From Halicephalobus mephisto (taxonomy: Eukaryota; Nematoda; Chromadorea; Rhabditida; Panagrolaimidae): DNA of 64,000 bases. Where the stretch lies: assembly GCA_009193035.1 (NCBI GenBank), contig SWDT01000033.1, positions 62,001 through 126,000 of the forward strand. The letters are read 5' to 3'. Made by a program: the position numbers and the translations under genes. Each line of letters opens with the position of its first letter. Within the stretch, counting starts at the first letter, position 1. Shown here piece by piece: positions 22,325 to 34,100 of the stretch. Under the pieces are notes generated by a model. The model was not told the origin of the DNA and searched no databases. It saw nothing but the letters and a program-made list of their open reading frames with translations.

Positions 22325-24176
22325 CGTTCAGAAACAAGTACCTAAAACACAAGTAAATAACTACAGTGATCTGCAAAATAGACTTAACTGACTTCAGGTA
22401 GCCGAGGAGAAGAGTCTGGAAGCAACAGCAGATTGGGAAGCTCCTACGGGCAGCGCGCAATTTCGGGAAATTATTCAAAATCCGAACAAAATTTAAAAGG
22501 AAAGTTTGGCACGGATTAGACCAAAGAGAGTCGCGTGTGATGTGACCAATTTTTCCTCCTTGTGTTTCTACGTGATTTAAACCTGCATCAAATCCGAAAT
22601 TTCAATAAACTTTGAACATTTCTGTCATGACATATCGAAACGAATAAATACAGTATGCAAATTTGAAAGATGAACAACTTTAAGGAGCTGATTAGGACAT
22701 CCTAAATTCTTGTTAATTTTTTCGACATTAATGTTTTGTAAATATTCAAAATCCTGATCTCTGGTGATTTTTCTGAGTTTTTTGAAGTTTATGTTTATGA
22801 AAAAGTTCCAAATTTCGCAATTTTCAGATAATTTTTTTATATTTTATTATTATTAAAATCTTTATTATTATCATCATGTCGTTTAAAAAGTAACAAATGT
22901 GATTTTACTTTTAATTTCTTTCAGAATAGAAACAGAATTGATAAATATTTTTTGCTACAATTGCTGGGACTTGAGGAGACGCCATGCAGGTGGCACTCCC
23001 TGATTAGGTGGTCTTAGCACGACCACCGTAATTTTACGAGGTTTATATTGTTGTGTTGTTGTTTAATATTATTATTATTCTATGAAGAACTATGACTTGT
23101 TGTTTTATAAAAACCCAAGTACATCTCTCCTTGTTCGTCGCATCCCAAGTCACAACAATAATAATAAAACAAGGACATAGTTCACGTAAAGGTCTTAAGA
23201 CATAACAACAGAGTTTCACTTATGCTCTGCAGTATTCCACGTTCCTGTGTTCTGTTTTATCAAAGAAGATGATCAGAGTTCGAGTTCGAAATTTGGACTT
23301 CCCGAACTAAGATAATATTCACAGATTTTTCTACTTGGAAATGTTATTTTATCTAAATTGATAGAGCTTAATATTCGGATTTTCGAATCCAAACATAACT
23401 TGCGAGTCCATCCTAGTACGAAAAGTCCAAATTTTAACTTTAAACTTTGATAAAACGAAGTATTAACGTTCAGGCTGTTGCTTCCGGTTTTTCGGTCTAG
23501 TTTCTCTCCCAACAATTACTTGACCAATGTTCTCGTAAATAATAAAAGTAATTTTTTTAGTTTGTCTACGATATTGATTAAGAACGAAAAAATTTTGCAT
23601 TTACTTGACCGTTATCTAAAACCACGACTTAGCCTTATTCGGTTTACTGAATAGATGATGAAATTCTGTTTTTTTGAGAACGTATAAGCTGTTCAGCGGT
23701 AATTTCAAAGATTTCTGACGGCGTCTGTCACCTGAGATACAGGGCTTATCAGAGGAAACAGCAAGAACATTGTTTTCATATTTGTTTTTTTGGAATTTTT
23801 CCGAAATGTTCATTGAACACAGAAAATCTACAGTAATTTTTTATTCATCGAAAACAGGATTTGGATGACTATCTTGTGGGAAGGATACTGTGTTGAAAAT
23901 CGAAGTTATTTGTGATTGATACATCATAAATTTGGGACATTTTGGTTTCTATAAAATGAAGATCGATTTCAGGCCAAACTGATAAGCCCCAATGGGGCGT
24001 TTTTCACGTGGATTGGCCACTTGACACGGATCCATGGACGGAATTGTTTATTATGCGAGTTGATGGATTCGAGAGCGCCCAATTTCGCTTTTGAATTTCC
24101 AATTTTTTGATTATCATAAATATTCCCCGAATATTGGTCATTTCATAATTTTATTTATCGATAAATTTCAAGAAAG
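22325..24176. other. 1.85-kb spacer between divergent MATH-BTB and anillin-like genes
   Basis: No protein gene is supported. A GC-richer stretch at 22966-23045 folds into two adjacent hairpins (see the separate entry). The rest is AT-rich with short open frames only. The end near 24000-24090 is less AT-rich and probably contains the promoter of the anillin-like gene. Confidence 0.5.
22966..23045 (+). ncRNA. candidate structured RNA (two hairpins)
   Basis: GGGA at 22966 pairs with TCCC at 22997-23000, enclosing GCC/GGC (22981-22983 with 22992-22994). Directly after it, GGTGGTC (23007-23013) and GACCACC (23021-23027) form a perfect 7-bp hairpin with the loop TTAGCAC. It does not match any snRNA, SL RNA or tRNA I recognise. 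The strand is assumed. It could also be a fortuitous or mobile-element hairpin. Confidence 0.2.
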
Positions 24177-27100
24177 ATGCTCAAGTTCAAGCAACAGTCC
24201 GGAACACAGAGGCAGTCGAGAGAGTCGAGTCTTTCCGGTCTCAGGTGAGTCAATCATGGTCAACAGGATCATTTTCTTCAAAAATATTCCTTTGGTCAGA
24301 AGGGAACTTTTTTCTGATAATCAGAATCTAATGAAAAATTTTGGAGGATTTTTAGGATTCAATGGAAAATTCTGGAGGATTTTTATAATTTTGCAGAAGT
24401 CTAGAATCTTCCAGAATCTACTGAAAACTTCTGAAGCTGTCTGAATCCAAACATTCGTGTCTAAATGATTTCGTAATATTTATGTCCAATTTTGATCTAA
24501 TACTCTAAAAACTCAAAATTTCCAAAATTTCATTAAAATTTCTGAAATTTTCTAGATTCTTGTAGAATTTTCCAGAATCCATTATAAATTTTTAAAACCA
24601 AAAATCACAGAAATTCATCCCGAAAAAATTACAATAATGTTTATTTTTACTTTTTACAATATTATTTTTTTTCAGTAAAATGGATTGGGATCCGTGCAAG
24701 GCTTCAATAATAATCAAAAACATCAGTTTGCCTCTGGCATGGTCTGCTAGCGAATATTTCGACCACAAAGGAGGTTAGTTGATCGACGAAACTGAATAAA
24801 TTTCCTTATCTTTATAGTTTTGAAGCGAATGAGTCATATTTTCAGATCTTCGTGACTTTAATGTTTGTCTCAGTTTCAAAGCAGTAGGTGGCAAGTTACT
24901 GAGATCAAGACTCTATCAGAAGGTAAACAGGACCGTAACAGATCTGCACTTTGATGAACATTTCACATTGTGAGTTATGAAATCAAATTTCTAAAACCAA
25001 AAAACGAAATTTAAAAATAATTCAAAAAATTTATTAAAAACTAAAATATTTTATAATTTCATAAATTGTCTGAATTAAAAAATATTCGTTTTGAGACCAA
25101 AAAACGAAATTTAAAAATAATTCAAAAAATTTATTAAAAACTTTAAAATGTTTTATAATTTCGAAAATTATTTGAATTAAAAAATATTCGAAATTCCAAG
25201 GAAGTTTGGAAAATCCTTTTTAAGACCAAAAAATAAAATTTAAAAATGATTTTATTGATTTATGAATTTGCAGTAATGATCTCAACCCAGACTTCACGAT
25301 TGAAGCCATGGTTTCTGCCAAAAGAGTGGATTCTAGAGCCAATGGTTCAGGAACGTTTTCTTCAGTTTCCCGGTCTTTCGGAAAAAAATTCGGATCTGCT
25401 TTTGTAATTTTTTTTCTAGTTCCAAATAATTAATAACTTTTCAGAAAAAATACAAGGATCAATCCCATGGAAATTACACAATCAGTGCCTTCACTAACGC
25501 CGACAGTGTCTTCAGAAACGTCGTGGATGAGATGTTTCCAATTGCTCATTGTTTCTTCAGATTGGAGAACGCTGGATTGTCAGGAAAAATCCGAGTTTAT
25601 TCTCTCCGTCTGGTTCCTGCAGAATCCATTCAACCAAATTTTAACAAAGCCGATTTGCTTCCATTATTCGGAACCATCTGTTGTCAAGTCATCTGTCGAC
25701 CAGAATGTCTAAAAATGACATTGGTTAGATCCATGATGGATATCTTCTACGTCGACGAGGAGTTATTATTAGAGAGGTTGAACTGCATTCTGGAAGGAGG
25801 ATGCGTGAAGTGCTTCACGAGAGGAAATGGATCAGATGCCGGTTTGATCCTGCCCATTGATCAGGTGGGAATTTTAAAAAGTAACTTTCGTTATGAAAAT
25901 CGAATTTTAAAATTTTGCAAATAATTTAACTTTTTAAACGAAAATTCTAAAATCACCTATTTACTGTAATTTCCGCGATAAAATACATTTCATATTTCTT
26001 GTTAAAACCAGATTTCGTAATGGAAAATTTATCTAATAAGTTTTATCACGAAAATTTCTGATTACAGAATGTATATTTTATTTTTTCGTGTTGAGACCAA
26101 TTTTCTTTCTAAAAAAATCCCAATAGTGAAAATTTATTTTAGAGAACCAAAGTGAGTCCCTCAGCTTATCAGACCTCCATTCGTCTGACCCTCATCGATG
26201 AATCCAAAACTTATTCCAAACAATTCATGTTGATCCTCAAGAATTCATCAGACACCACAAACTGGATCTCCGCTATCCGTCAACAAATTTGCGATGCTGA
26301 AGCCTGGGGGGATTTTGCTTCAACTTCCACGAATCCCCATGCTCTGAAGGCCGTTGTGAATCCTTCAAATTATCTGAAATTGACCAATCTGAGTCAATCA
26401 GAATCCATGGTCTCCAGGAACGGAAGAACGATGACGAACACTGATCAGATCAAGGAAGGGCTTAAAGATGAGCTCTTCAACGCTAAAAGGGACGGAAGAA
26501 GGAGTATCAGGGACATTTTCAGGGAAACCGACGAAGTCAAAGAGTTTGCGAACAGAACAAAGCCTCCAGAAGTGGCTATGGTTTCTGAAAGGAGAGAAAA
26601 AACAACATCGGAACAGAAGAAAAATCAGAATGAAGACCGTGTTGCAAGCAGTGTGCAAAAAACTCTTCCGAATAATGCTAGCAATGTGCAGAAATCAATT
26701 GTCTTTCCTTCTAAGATGGAAAGTAACATGCAAAAAACCATCCCTTCATCTTCGCACGTTGCAGGCACTTCGGAGAAAGTCTCTTCAATTACTGCCAGCA
26801 ACATGCAGAAATCAGTTCCGATTTCTAGAAACATTACAGATACATCACAGAAAACTACTTACTTAACAAACAGTACAAGCAATGTGCAAAAAATAACTTC
26901 TTCATCCTCAAATGTCGGCAATTCGCAGAAACTCGAAGTCATCAAATCCCAAAATTCAGAATCCAAAAAAGAACAGAAAATTGTTCAAAAAGTCGAACCC
27001 TTCCGTCCTGTGCCCCCTGAACTAAAACCGAGATCTTCCAAAACTCTCTCAGAGTCGGTTTCGAGTACACCCAAAGACCCTTCCAAAACCAACGTTCCAA

Positions 27101-27920
27101 AAGAACAACCAAAAATGAAAATAGTGTTCGAATCTCTGGATGACTTGAAAAGCCACGAAAAACCAGCTGCTCCTCCTCCGAAGACCCCGAACTCCATTCT
27201 AAAGAAAGCTCCAAAGAACACTTATGTTCTCAAGGTAAAAATCGAAGCAGATTCTGATGATGACAGTATTGGTAAGAATTAATCCATAGTTTCTGCAGCG
27301 ATTTGTTCGATTTTAGACCAAACTCCAAACACTCGAAAAAAGGCCGATTCCAGCTTCTCTGATTCCACACATTCTTCGTTAGCTGAAAATAGACCTCCCG
27401 AAAACCAGACTAAAACCAAGGTAATTCGTTAAAATTACAGTAATTTAAATCAATAAGTGAATAATGCTTAATTAATATGCAAAATTGTGTCATGTGTTTT
27501 CCATTTAGAACCACAAAAAAATTCATTTTTGAAGATACTTCACTTGGTCCTGAGTAGAAAATGAATTTTATTTTTGTAAAATTTCCATTCAAGACCACAA
27601 AAAAATTCTGTAAAAATTTTTCGATCTTAAATAGAAACTAAACATATACAGTTTTGTAAATAATTTTCATTCAAGACAAATTTAAATCTTTGAAAAATAT
27701 TTCTTTCATTGTCTTGAAAGGAAAATACAGATGTAACTTTGTAGATGGATCAAGATTAAATTTTTAATTATTTATGATTTTTCAGAAAACTCGAGTTTTT
27801 GAACAAAAAACCTCTCATTCGACTCCCCAACCCCGAACACCCGATTTTGCTCCATCAAGAAAACCGATTTTTAAACCGAAAAATCCACAAGATTTCGAAA
27901 CAGAAGTTACTCGGTTGTAA
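24177..27920 (+). CDS. anillin-like protein (anillin homology plus PH domain) with long disordered tail
   Basis: Anillins link RhoA, actomyosin and septins at the cell cortex. The predicted exons are 24177-24244, 24676-24773, 24846-24969, 25274-25403, 25445-25864, 26143-27271, 27317-27420 and 27786-27920, giving 735 residues with consistent phases. Residues about 25-240 resemble the C2-like anillin homology domain: IIIKNISLPLAW, VNRTVTDLHFDEHFTF, FRLENAGLSGKIRVYSLRLV. A PH domain follows (about 245-345), split by the exon 5/6 intron and ending near TTNWISAIRQQI. The remaining ~385 residues are Ser/Lys/Pro-rich with about five imperfect SNxQK(S/T) repeats and a proline run (PAAPPPKTP). In classical anillins the AH-PH pair is C-terminal; here it is N-terminal, so a rhotekin-like or divergent anillin relative is also possible. 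The family call rests on pattern, not on alignment. Confidence 0.65.
24404..24416. promoter_or_regulatory. perfect HSF-type motif in anillin-like intron 1
   Basis: GAAtcTTCcaGAA, three alternating pentamer cores with exact two-base spacing, inside a longer degenerate array (24300-24600). This matches the HSF-1 consensus. Function is unproven. Confidence 0.35.
24997..25196. repeat. tandem duplication (period 100 bp) in anillin-like intron 3
   Basis: The block beginning ccaaaaaacgaaatttaaaa at 24997 recurs at 25097 with few differences. A third partial copy begins near 25226. It is A/T-rich and has no coding potential. Confidence 0.8.
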
Positions 27921-28192
27921 TTTATGTATTCCACAAAAACGATATTTGTGCATATTTGGAATTTCTGTAAATTTTATTCTCAGGAGCTTATTTGTAATTT
28001 CCTCGCGAGACCCGATAAATCTCCTTTATCCTTCGAAAAAACGATCAAATCAAAGATTGGCCTTGAACTAAAGAATTGACCCAATTTGACTCTGAAAAAA
28101 GGCCTTCTCAATTTCCGTTATGAAACAAAAACTAAGGACTTTTTGGATGTTTTGAATTTTCTGAAAAAATAAAAAAATTAGTGTGAGATTTT

Positions 28193-29059
28193 ATGACACA
28201 TTTATTCAATTTTCCAATATCTATTGTCATGGTCAACCTCGGACTCGCGGTTCTGACGACTTTGGTCTCCTTGATTGCCTTAGGGATATTGGTCTATGCC
28301 GTTTTTTCGAAACCCGATTTCAGTCTGGGTAAGTGTAATTTAATAAATTTATTTTTTGAAATTAAAAATATTTTCCTTAGACTTATAAAAAATAAAAATT
28401 AAATAAAATTATTCTAAAAATAGAAACAAAATTTTAAAAAATTGTCTGGAAAAGAATTTTTTTAAATTTCCAGTTGAGACCAAAAATGAAAAATTTTGAA
28501 AAGTTCTAAAATAATGTTTTGATTTTATTCAAATTTCTTAAGAAAATTTATTTATTTTTATAATTAAAAATTGATATTTTTCGTTCCAGAATCAAATGAA
28601 AATAGTCCTCCAACACCACATGCTCCGAGTAGATTGTCGAACAACTTGATCCATCCGATCCCCCACAAGGACCATGTGATCGATCTGAAGGCGATGGGGA
28701 TGGAGACGAACGAGATTGTCCCTATTGATTTTGCCAGGAATAACAGGGAAATCGAGGTCAGTTTTCCTCTTTCTTCAAAAACTAAAATAATCTTCCAATT
28801 TCAGGCCGAACTTCATCTTGAAATCGAACAAGCCATTGTTGATTCCGATTCCAACACCACCGTATCTTCCACAGTCCAAGACGAAGTCCAAGAAGCCCAT
28901 ATGAACCTCACTACAGTCCCCTCAAGCACCCCCGAGGCGTCTCCAACCCCGGTCCCTCTCGTTCCCGAAAAAGAACTCTCCACCATAGAACCTCCATTTG
29001 AAAAAGTCCTGGCTTTCCCAGATTGCAAAAGAACCAAAGATGGCAGGAAATTTTGTTAA
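28193..29059 (+). CDS. small single-pass membrane protein, unrecognised
   Basis: The predicted exons are 28193-28328, 28590-28756 and 28805-29059, giving 185 residues. Near the N-terminus there is one hydrophobic segment (about residues 13-38, LGLAVLTTLVSLIALGILVY) with no obvious cleavage site, so a signal anchor is likely. A second in-frame Met at 28229 sits at the start of that segment. The rest is polar: Pro/Asn-rich, then an acidic stretch (LEIEQAIVDSDS), then a Thr/Ser/Pro region. The C-terminus is CKRTKDGRKFC, with two cysteines that could form a small disulfide loop. I do not recognise a family. It starts 272 bp after the anillin-like gene on the same strand; an attag acceptor lies just upstream of the ATG, so co-transcription is possible. 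Confidence 0.65.
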
Positions 29060-29697
29060 ACTCAATAAATTACTGACATGTACATACTAAAAAAGTGATA
29101 AAATACAAGTACTCTTAATTATAAATATACAAAGCAAGAAAACAAGTTTTATTTGTTTCCTTGAAATTCTAAACATCTAAAATCATCCAAAAATTAAAGA
29201 ATAATTTAAAAACGGATAACTTCACAGAAGTTTTCAGAATTCAATAAAAAATTTAAAATCATCTGAAAATTAAAATTTTTTATAAAATTTCAGAAATTCA
29301 ATTTTGTAAAAAAATAATTCTTAATTTTTATACAAAAATCATAATTAACATTCATCCACTTTTCACTAAAAACACAAATTTGTCAAAGTTCATTTTTTTC
29401 GAATTAAAATTTTTCCGAAATTTTCCAAATCATTCAGAATTTAATAAAAATTTTCTAAAATCATCCTAAACTTGTGTCCCGGACATTTTTAAACCTCTAA
29501 ATTGACGTCGAGACAAGATCATAAGAGCTTTCATTTATCCTTCTTTGGTAACATAGGTTTTACAGAATAGACTCAATCATGAATTCAGAAAATGGGAGGG
29601 AAAGAAAACATACGACTCGTCAAGTCCCTGTTTCACCTGGTCGAGACTGGTTAATGCAACTTTTAATTTTCCAAAAGTGAACAAAAATTGCTTCTGA
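29060..29697. other. spacer upstream of the chemoreceptor gene
   Basis: AT-rich 638-bp spacer with degenerate repeats up to about 29470. The stretch 29480-29690 is less AT-rich and probably contains the chemoreceptor promoter. No gene is seen. Confidence 0.5.
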
Positions 29698-31781
29698 ATG
29701 GTCGTTGAAACTCACGATGATCTCTTCCGAGTACTGTATTTCGTATTTTGTTTCATCGGCATTCCGTTAAATTCTTTGACTTTGTATTTGGTTATTTTTA
29801 AATCAAGAAAAGTAATGTCATTCTACAGACTATTTCTTGCAAATTCGACTTTTGCCAGTTTGTTGTTGAATATAATTTTAATTTTAATTCAACCAAAGTT
29901 ATTCGTCCTAGGACATGTGATGATTACAGTAATACTCGGTGTAGTTGTCGATGATTGGCTTTGTTACGGATTATCCGCAACAGCTTTGGTTTGTGTCTGT
30001 TACGAATTCGTGGCGATGACTGGATCCTTCATATATCGATATTTAATTTTGTGCAAAAAAAAGTTCATCACGAGGTAAGGACTGTCTTATTATTTTTAGA
30101 GAATTGCTAATTAAAATTTAGCAACATCTGGAATTTTTAATTTAGCTTTGAAGTTAGAGGCCAAATGCCAGACTTAAAAACACTAAACAAGTGTAAAAAA
30201 TTCTGATTTAAGCAGTTTTTGAAGTAATTTTTAATTTCGTAATTTATCAAATATCTATTAAAAAAATCATTCTCGTAAAGTGATTTTTGAAGCCAGAAAA
30301 TCAAGATTAAAAATACTTTTAAAATTCTACTTTTTTAGTCGTATACTTTTACTTTATAAATTTTAAAATTTCCGGTATATTTATAATCAGGTGGAATTTT
30401 AATTCAGAATGCATCTGTCCAACTAGTTTACGTAAGAAAAGTCAAAAGCACAGGTCACAATGATCAAAACCTTCCAAATTATCTAATTTCAAAAAGTCAT
30501 TCAAAATAACGTTATAAATCACCACTATGTCCTTCAGAAATTTCAATTTTATATATAATTCATATAAAGAAATAAGTTCCTATTAAATTTAGTTTAAAAA
30601 TTTATATTTAAAATTCTTTATTATTTCGAAAAAGTTTTGTATTTTTTATTTTTGGAATATTTGGGATTTTTGCGACTTTCGGAGGTGAGAGTTGACGTGA
30701 GGGGATAACAGAGAGAAAACGTCCTTTATTAGAACTCAAAAAACGCATATCTCACTCCAACACTAGAGCCTGTGTTACTGTAGTCGTGCCAGGACCCAGT
30801 ATTCAGGAAAGGCGATACTTGAATTCCGACAACAACAAAACACAAAATTAATAAAAGTTTAATTTTCTCGGAATCCTTTTTGAACGAATTCGATCTAGAT
30901 TTTTGTCCTTTTTCTGTCTTGTGTTATGCAGTAAACCAAAGTTAATTCACTTTTGGTTCTAATTCAATGAACTATGATCTTTATGAAATAATAACCCGAT
31001 GCCAATTAGTAAAATCAAATTTCAGCGTCCACGGTAAATGGTTGCTCATCGGATTCGGGTTGTTTATCTTGGTAGATGCCGGATGTTTCGTGGGATTACT
31101 GTATTGGATCTACGCAGAAAAATACGAACTTAGACAAAAACTTTTCCAGGTATATTTTTGAATTAAATTTTTCTAAAAATATAAATTTAGAATAACTATG
31201 GTTGGGTGGCTTACGAATACAGAACTTTTTGCGGAACTTATTCGCAAGAATATTGGGTCATGATTGTGTTTTATGTTTTCTTCTTCTTCAACGGCTTGAC
31301 CTGTTTTACTGTAGCTTGGTACTGTAGAGAAAAAGTAAAAATCCAACTATGCAAGCACTAAACATAAAACTTAAATTTTAGATCCTTCAGTATTTGTCCC
31401 TTCATCGGAAAAGCATGTCCGCGAGCACGTACCGGTCTCAGAAACGACTAATAATGACGTTGACTCTCCAAGCAAGTTATTTGCAATTTAGTTCAAACAA
31501 ACTTTTCTTTTCAGGCTTTGATCCCGAGTCTCTTGCTGATGCCTGCGGTCATTATTTATGTCCTACATGCACTCCAAATCTTAGGCCCTGAATATGTCCC
31601 TCATTTGATTTTCTTTCTTCTCCAGAAGGCTTCTCTGGCTTCTCCCACCATCAATCTTGTTTCAGTTGAGGCTTACAGGAACTGGATTAAAGAAACTTGC
31701 AAAAACTTAGGGTACTTCATCATCGGGAAACACACCCCTCGAAGCACCTTGACTCAAATCACTGTCGTCACTTTTAGATAG
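29698..31781 (+). CDS. nematode chemoreceptor GPCR, SRD-like
   Basis: Seven-transmembrane receptor of the nematode chemosensory class, expected in the cilia of sensory neurons. The predicted exons are 29698-30074, 31026-31149, 31191-31334, 31382-31471 and 31515-31781, giving 333 residues, typical for str/srd/srh receptors. Features that point to SRD: the first two segments (FCFIGIPLNSLTLYLVIFKS, then YRLFLANSTFASLLLN), the YRYLILCKKK step after TM3, and a C-terminal block with SQKRLIMTLTLQALIPSLLL followed by EAYRNWI. The fourth intron uses a rare GC donor (CAA then gcaagt) and is only 43 nt. The first intron is 951 nt. It ends 76 bp from the convergent peptide GPCR. Confidence 0.8.
30075..31025 (+). 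other. large first intron of the chemoreceptor gene
   Basis: Mostly AT-rich. A less AT-rich island at about 30680-30840 includes GTGTTACTGTAGTCGTGCC, a tactgtag-type motif frequent in nematode short repeats. No open frame of interest. Confidence 0.4.
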
Positions 31782-31857
31782 CTTTTAAATCTGTGTTTAT
31801 AATCGCTCAACCCATTTTGAAAGCACGAGTAAAAACAGGAAAAACAAACCCGTGAAT

Positions 31858-33266
31858 TTATACGTTTTCGTCTGCAGCACCTTCTTCTTCTTCACCAGCA
31901 ATGGTCCCGTCTTTTTCGTCGATTAAAAGTTCCTGCTGCTCTTGTTTCTCATTTGATGACGTTTTTGCACTTACAATTGGACTTCTCAGCAGGTGACTCT
32001 TGAGACTCGTTGATGGAGCAGTTAAGACTGACATGCCACTTCCCGTCAATGGTTGAATATTTTCTTTTTTGGATCCTACATGGGCCAAGGCTCTGTGTGA
32101 GTTCTTCCTACGATTACACAGCTTTTCCCATGGACAACACTCTCGGAAAGCGTTCAGGAATTCCCTTCTGAAGAGGTTGCTCATTGTCGAATAAAGGATA
32201 AAATTCACTGATGAGTTCAACAACGAAAGTAAATCCGTGAAATTCCCCAGAACTTGAGCAGCTCCACTGAATGCGGGTTCCAGTCCGACGATTACTCCAA
32301 GAATTCCTAAAAAATGTTTACTTATGAAGAAAATAATTAAAACCGAACCCTGAGGCAATTCCGTGATCATAGTACATAGAACAATGAGAATCAACATGGC
32401 TGTAGTTCTTTCTGCTTGAGTGTTGCTGCCTCCAGAAGAATTCTGAGTTTTAGACTTCAATCCAGCGCTTGTGGAGCTCATTGCGCTTCCATGGGAGAGC
32501 CTGCTTCTTCTATTTTTCGCTTCTACCAGCATTCTGACCAACAGTGCCATGAATACAGTCAACAACAAACATGGAATGACCTTCAAGACTATCCCCAACG
32601 TCCAGAAGCTGATCCTTTCCCAGGGACAATTCCAGAACTTTGGCTGGACCAAGTTGTATCCTTCTACCTTACTTTCTGGAGTATAGTAAGAAGAGTATTT
32701 CTCTGAAGCCAGACAAGTACTAGGAACAGGAACTAGACCTAAATACTTGATTTCGTAACGAAGCATGTTTGGAGCTGCTCCAATGAAGGAAATCCCGATA
32801 GCGAGGATAATAGCTATAGCCGCGGCTTTGTAGGAATTGAATTGACTCGACGAATTCGACCTGGCACTGCCTCGTAGGACCAAGAATCTCAAGACAGCCA
32901 TGTTGACCGTTAACCATAAACTTGCAGAATGAACAAAAACACTCAAAACAGCATATAAATAAGTAAATATTATCCAGAAGTAAGAAAAAAACCAAGGATT
33001 GCACATTTCTACCTAGAATTTAAATTTTCATATAAAATTTCGAGTTTTTAAAGAAAACTAACCTGATAATAGACAAAATAACACCCCATTAAAGTCATAT
33101 CGCAGATGGCAATAGCAATGAGGAACAAATTGAAAGGATTCCGCCGCATCGTCGCTCGGAGGAGAACCGCGACGATAGCGATGTTGGCAAGGACTCCAAT
33201 GACACAGAGTACCCGGTAGATGTAGGTGTGGAATACATTGTACCACTGGGCATAGCTGAGGAAGAG
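31858..33266 (-). CDS. FMRFamide/myosuppressin-type peptide GPCR (DMSR-like), 5' exon not found
   Basis: Rhodopsin-family neuropeptide receptor. Two exons are clear: 33266-33063 and 33012-31858, covering about 452 residues. TM1 and TM2 (VIGVLANIAIVAVLL; NPFNLFLIAIAICDMTLMG) are followed by a TM3 block HSASLWLTVNMAVLRFLVLR, which is typical of DMSR receptors. TM6 is MLILIVLCTMITELPQGSV, and TM7 ends NSSVNFILYSTMS. TM5 and TM6 are joined by a basic Ser-rich loop, and a long acidic tail follows. The first visible exon begins at a tttccag acceptor with no in-frame ATG before it, so the short N-terminal exon must lie upstream of 33266 and I could not place it. The 3' end is 76 bp from the convergent chemoreceptor gene. 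Confidence 0.85.
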
Positions 33267-34100
33267 CTGGAAATTGAGAATTAGAACCAAAACTAAGTAA
33301 GATCAAAACTGCATGCAATCAGTGAATTCAAGTGAACGCAGATTTTGCATTGGCTTATTTACTTTGATTTATTTTCTTCACCCACTAGAACATGATGTAA
33401 TTTGATATTTAATCCCAAATTTTACTCAATTTCTGATTGGTTAGCGCAGAAAAATTTAATTTTCACTACGGGGTTTGTAATAATTTTTTATCAATTTCTT
33501 CGTCATTGTCATTAATATGTTCGACGATGGTTCGTAACTATTATGTGTTACTTTCAATAGTACAACAATAATTCATAAAAGAAAACCGTCTGTAGATAAT
33601 TTCCATAGAATGATAATAATGGTTTTTGGATTCTTCCATTTAATGAATCATATTATTCTTTTCTTCCTATTCATAAATAACAATGAATCCAGAATCTGGA
33701 AAGTCTGATAATCAACCAAATATGTTTAGAAATTGAATAGAAAATCTAGAGAAAGTTTTTTAAGAACTTCAACCTCATCGACAACGTTGTCTCTTAAGAA
33801 GTTGAAGAATGTATTCAAACTTATTGGTTACTCGACGTTTTCATTCTTATTCTTCGTCAGAAGGACCTAGTTTACAAGTTGATAAATCGTGACTTCATCG
33901 AGCGAGAAATATTCGACTTGTGGAGAAAGTTCAACAACGAACTTTTTGGATTCTGATGCTTTGCTCTTTGAACTTTGAAACTTGGACATTATTACTAATA
34001 TTAGTATCTTAGAATTCTTTTTTTCCTATTATGGTTTCGAAAATTTCCCTCAGCGTGTATTTGACAGTCAATCAATGAGAAGCCAGTCTGACTTCGTCAC

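Noticed and set aside
26468..26866. + strand frame of 132 codons in the anillin-like tail exon
   Set aside because: It is an out-of-frame shadow of the confirmed 376-codon frame.
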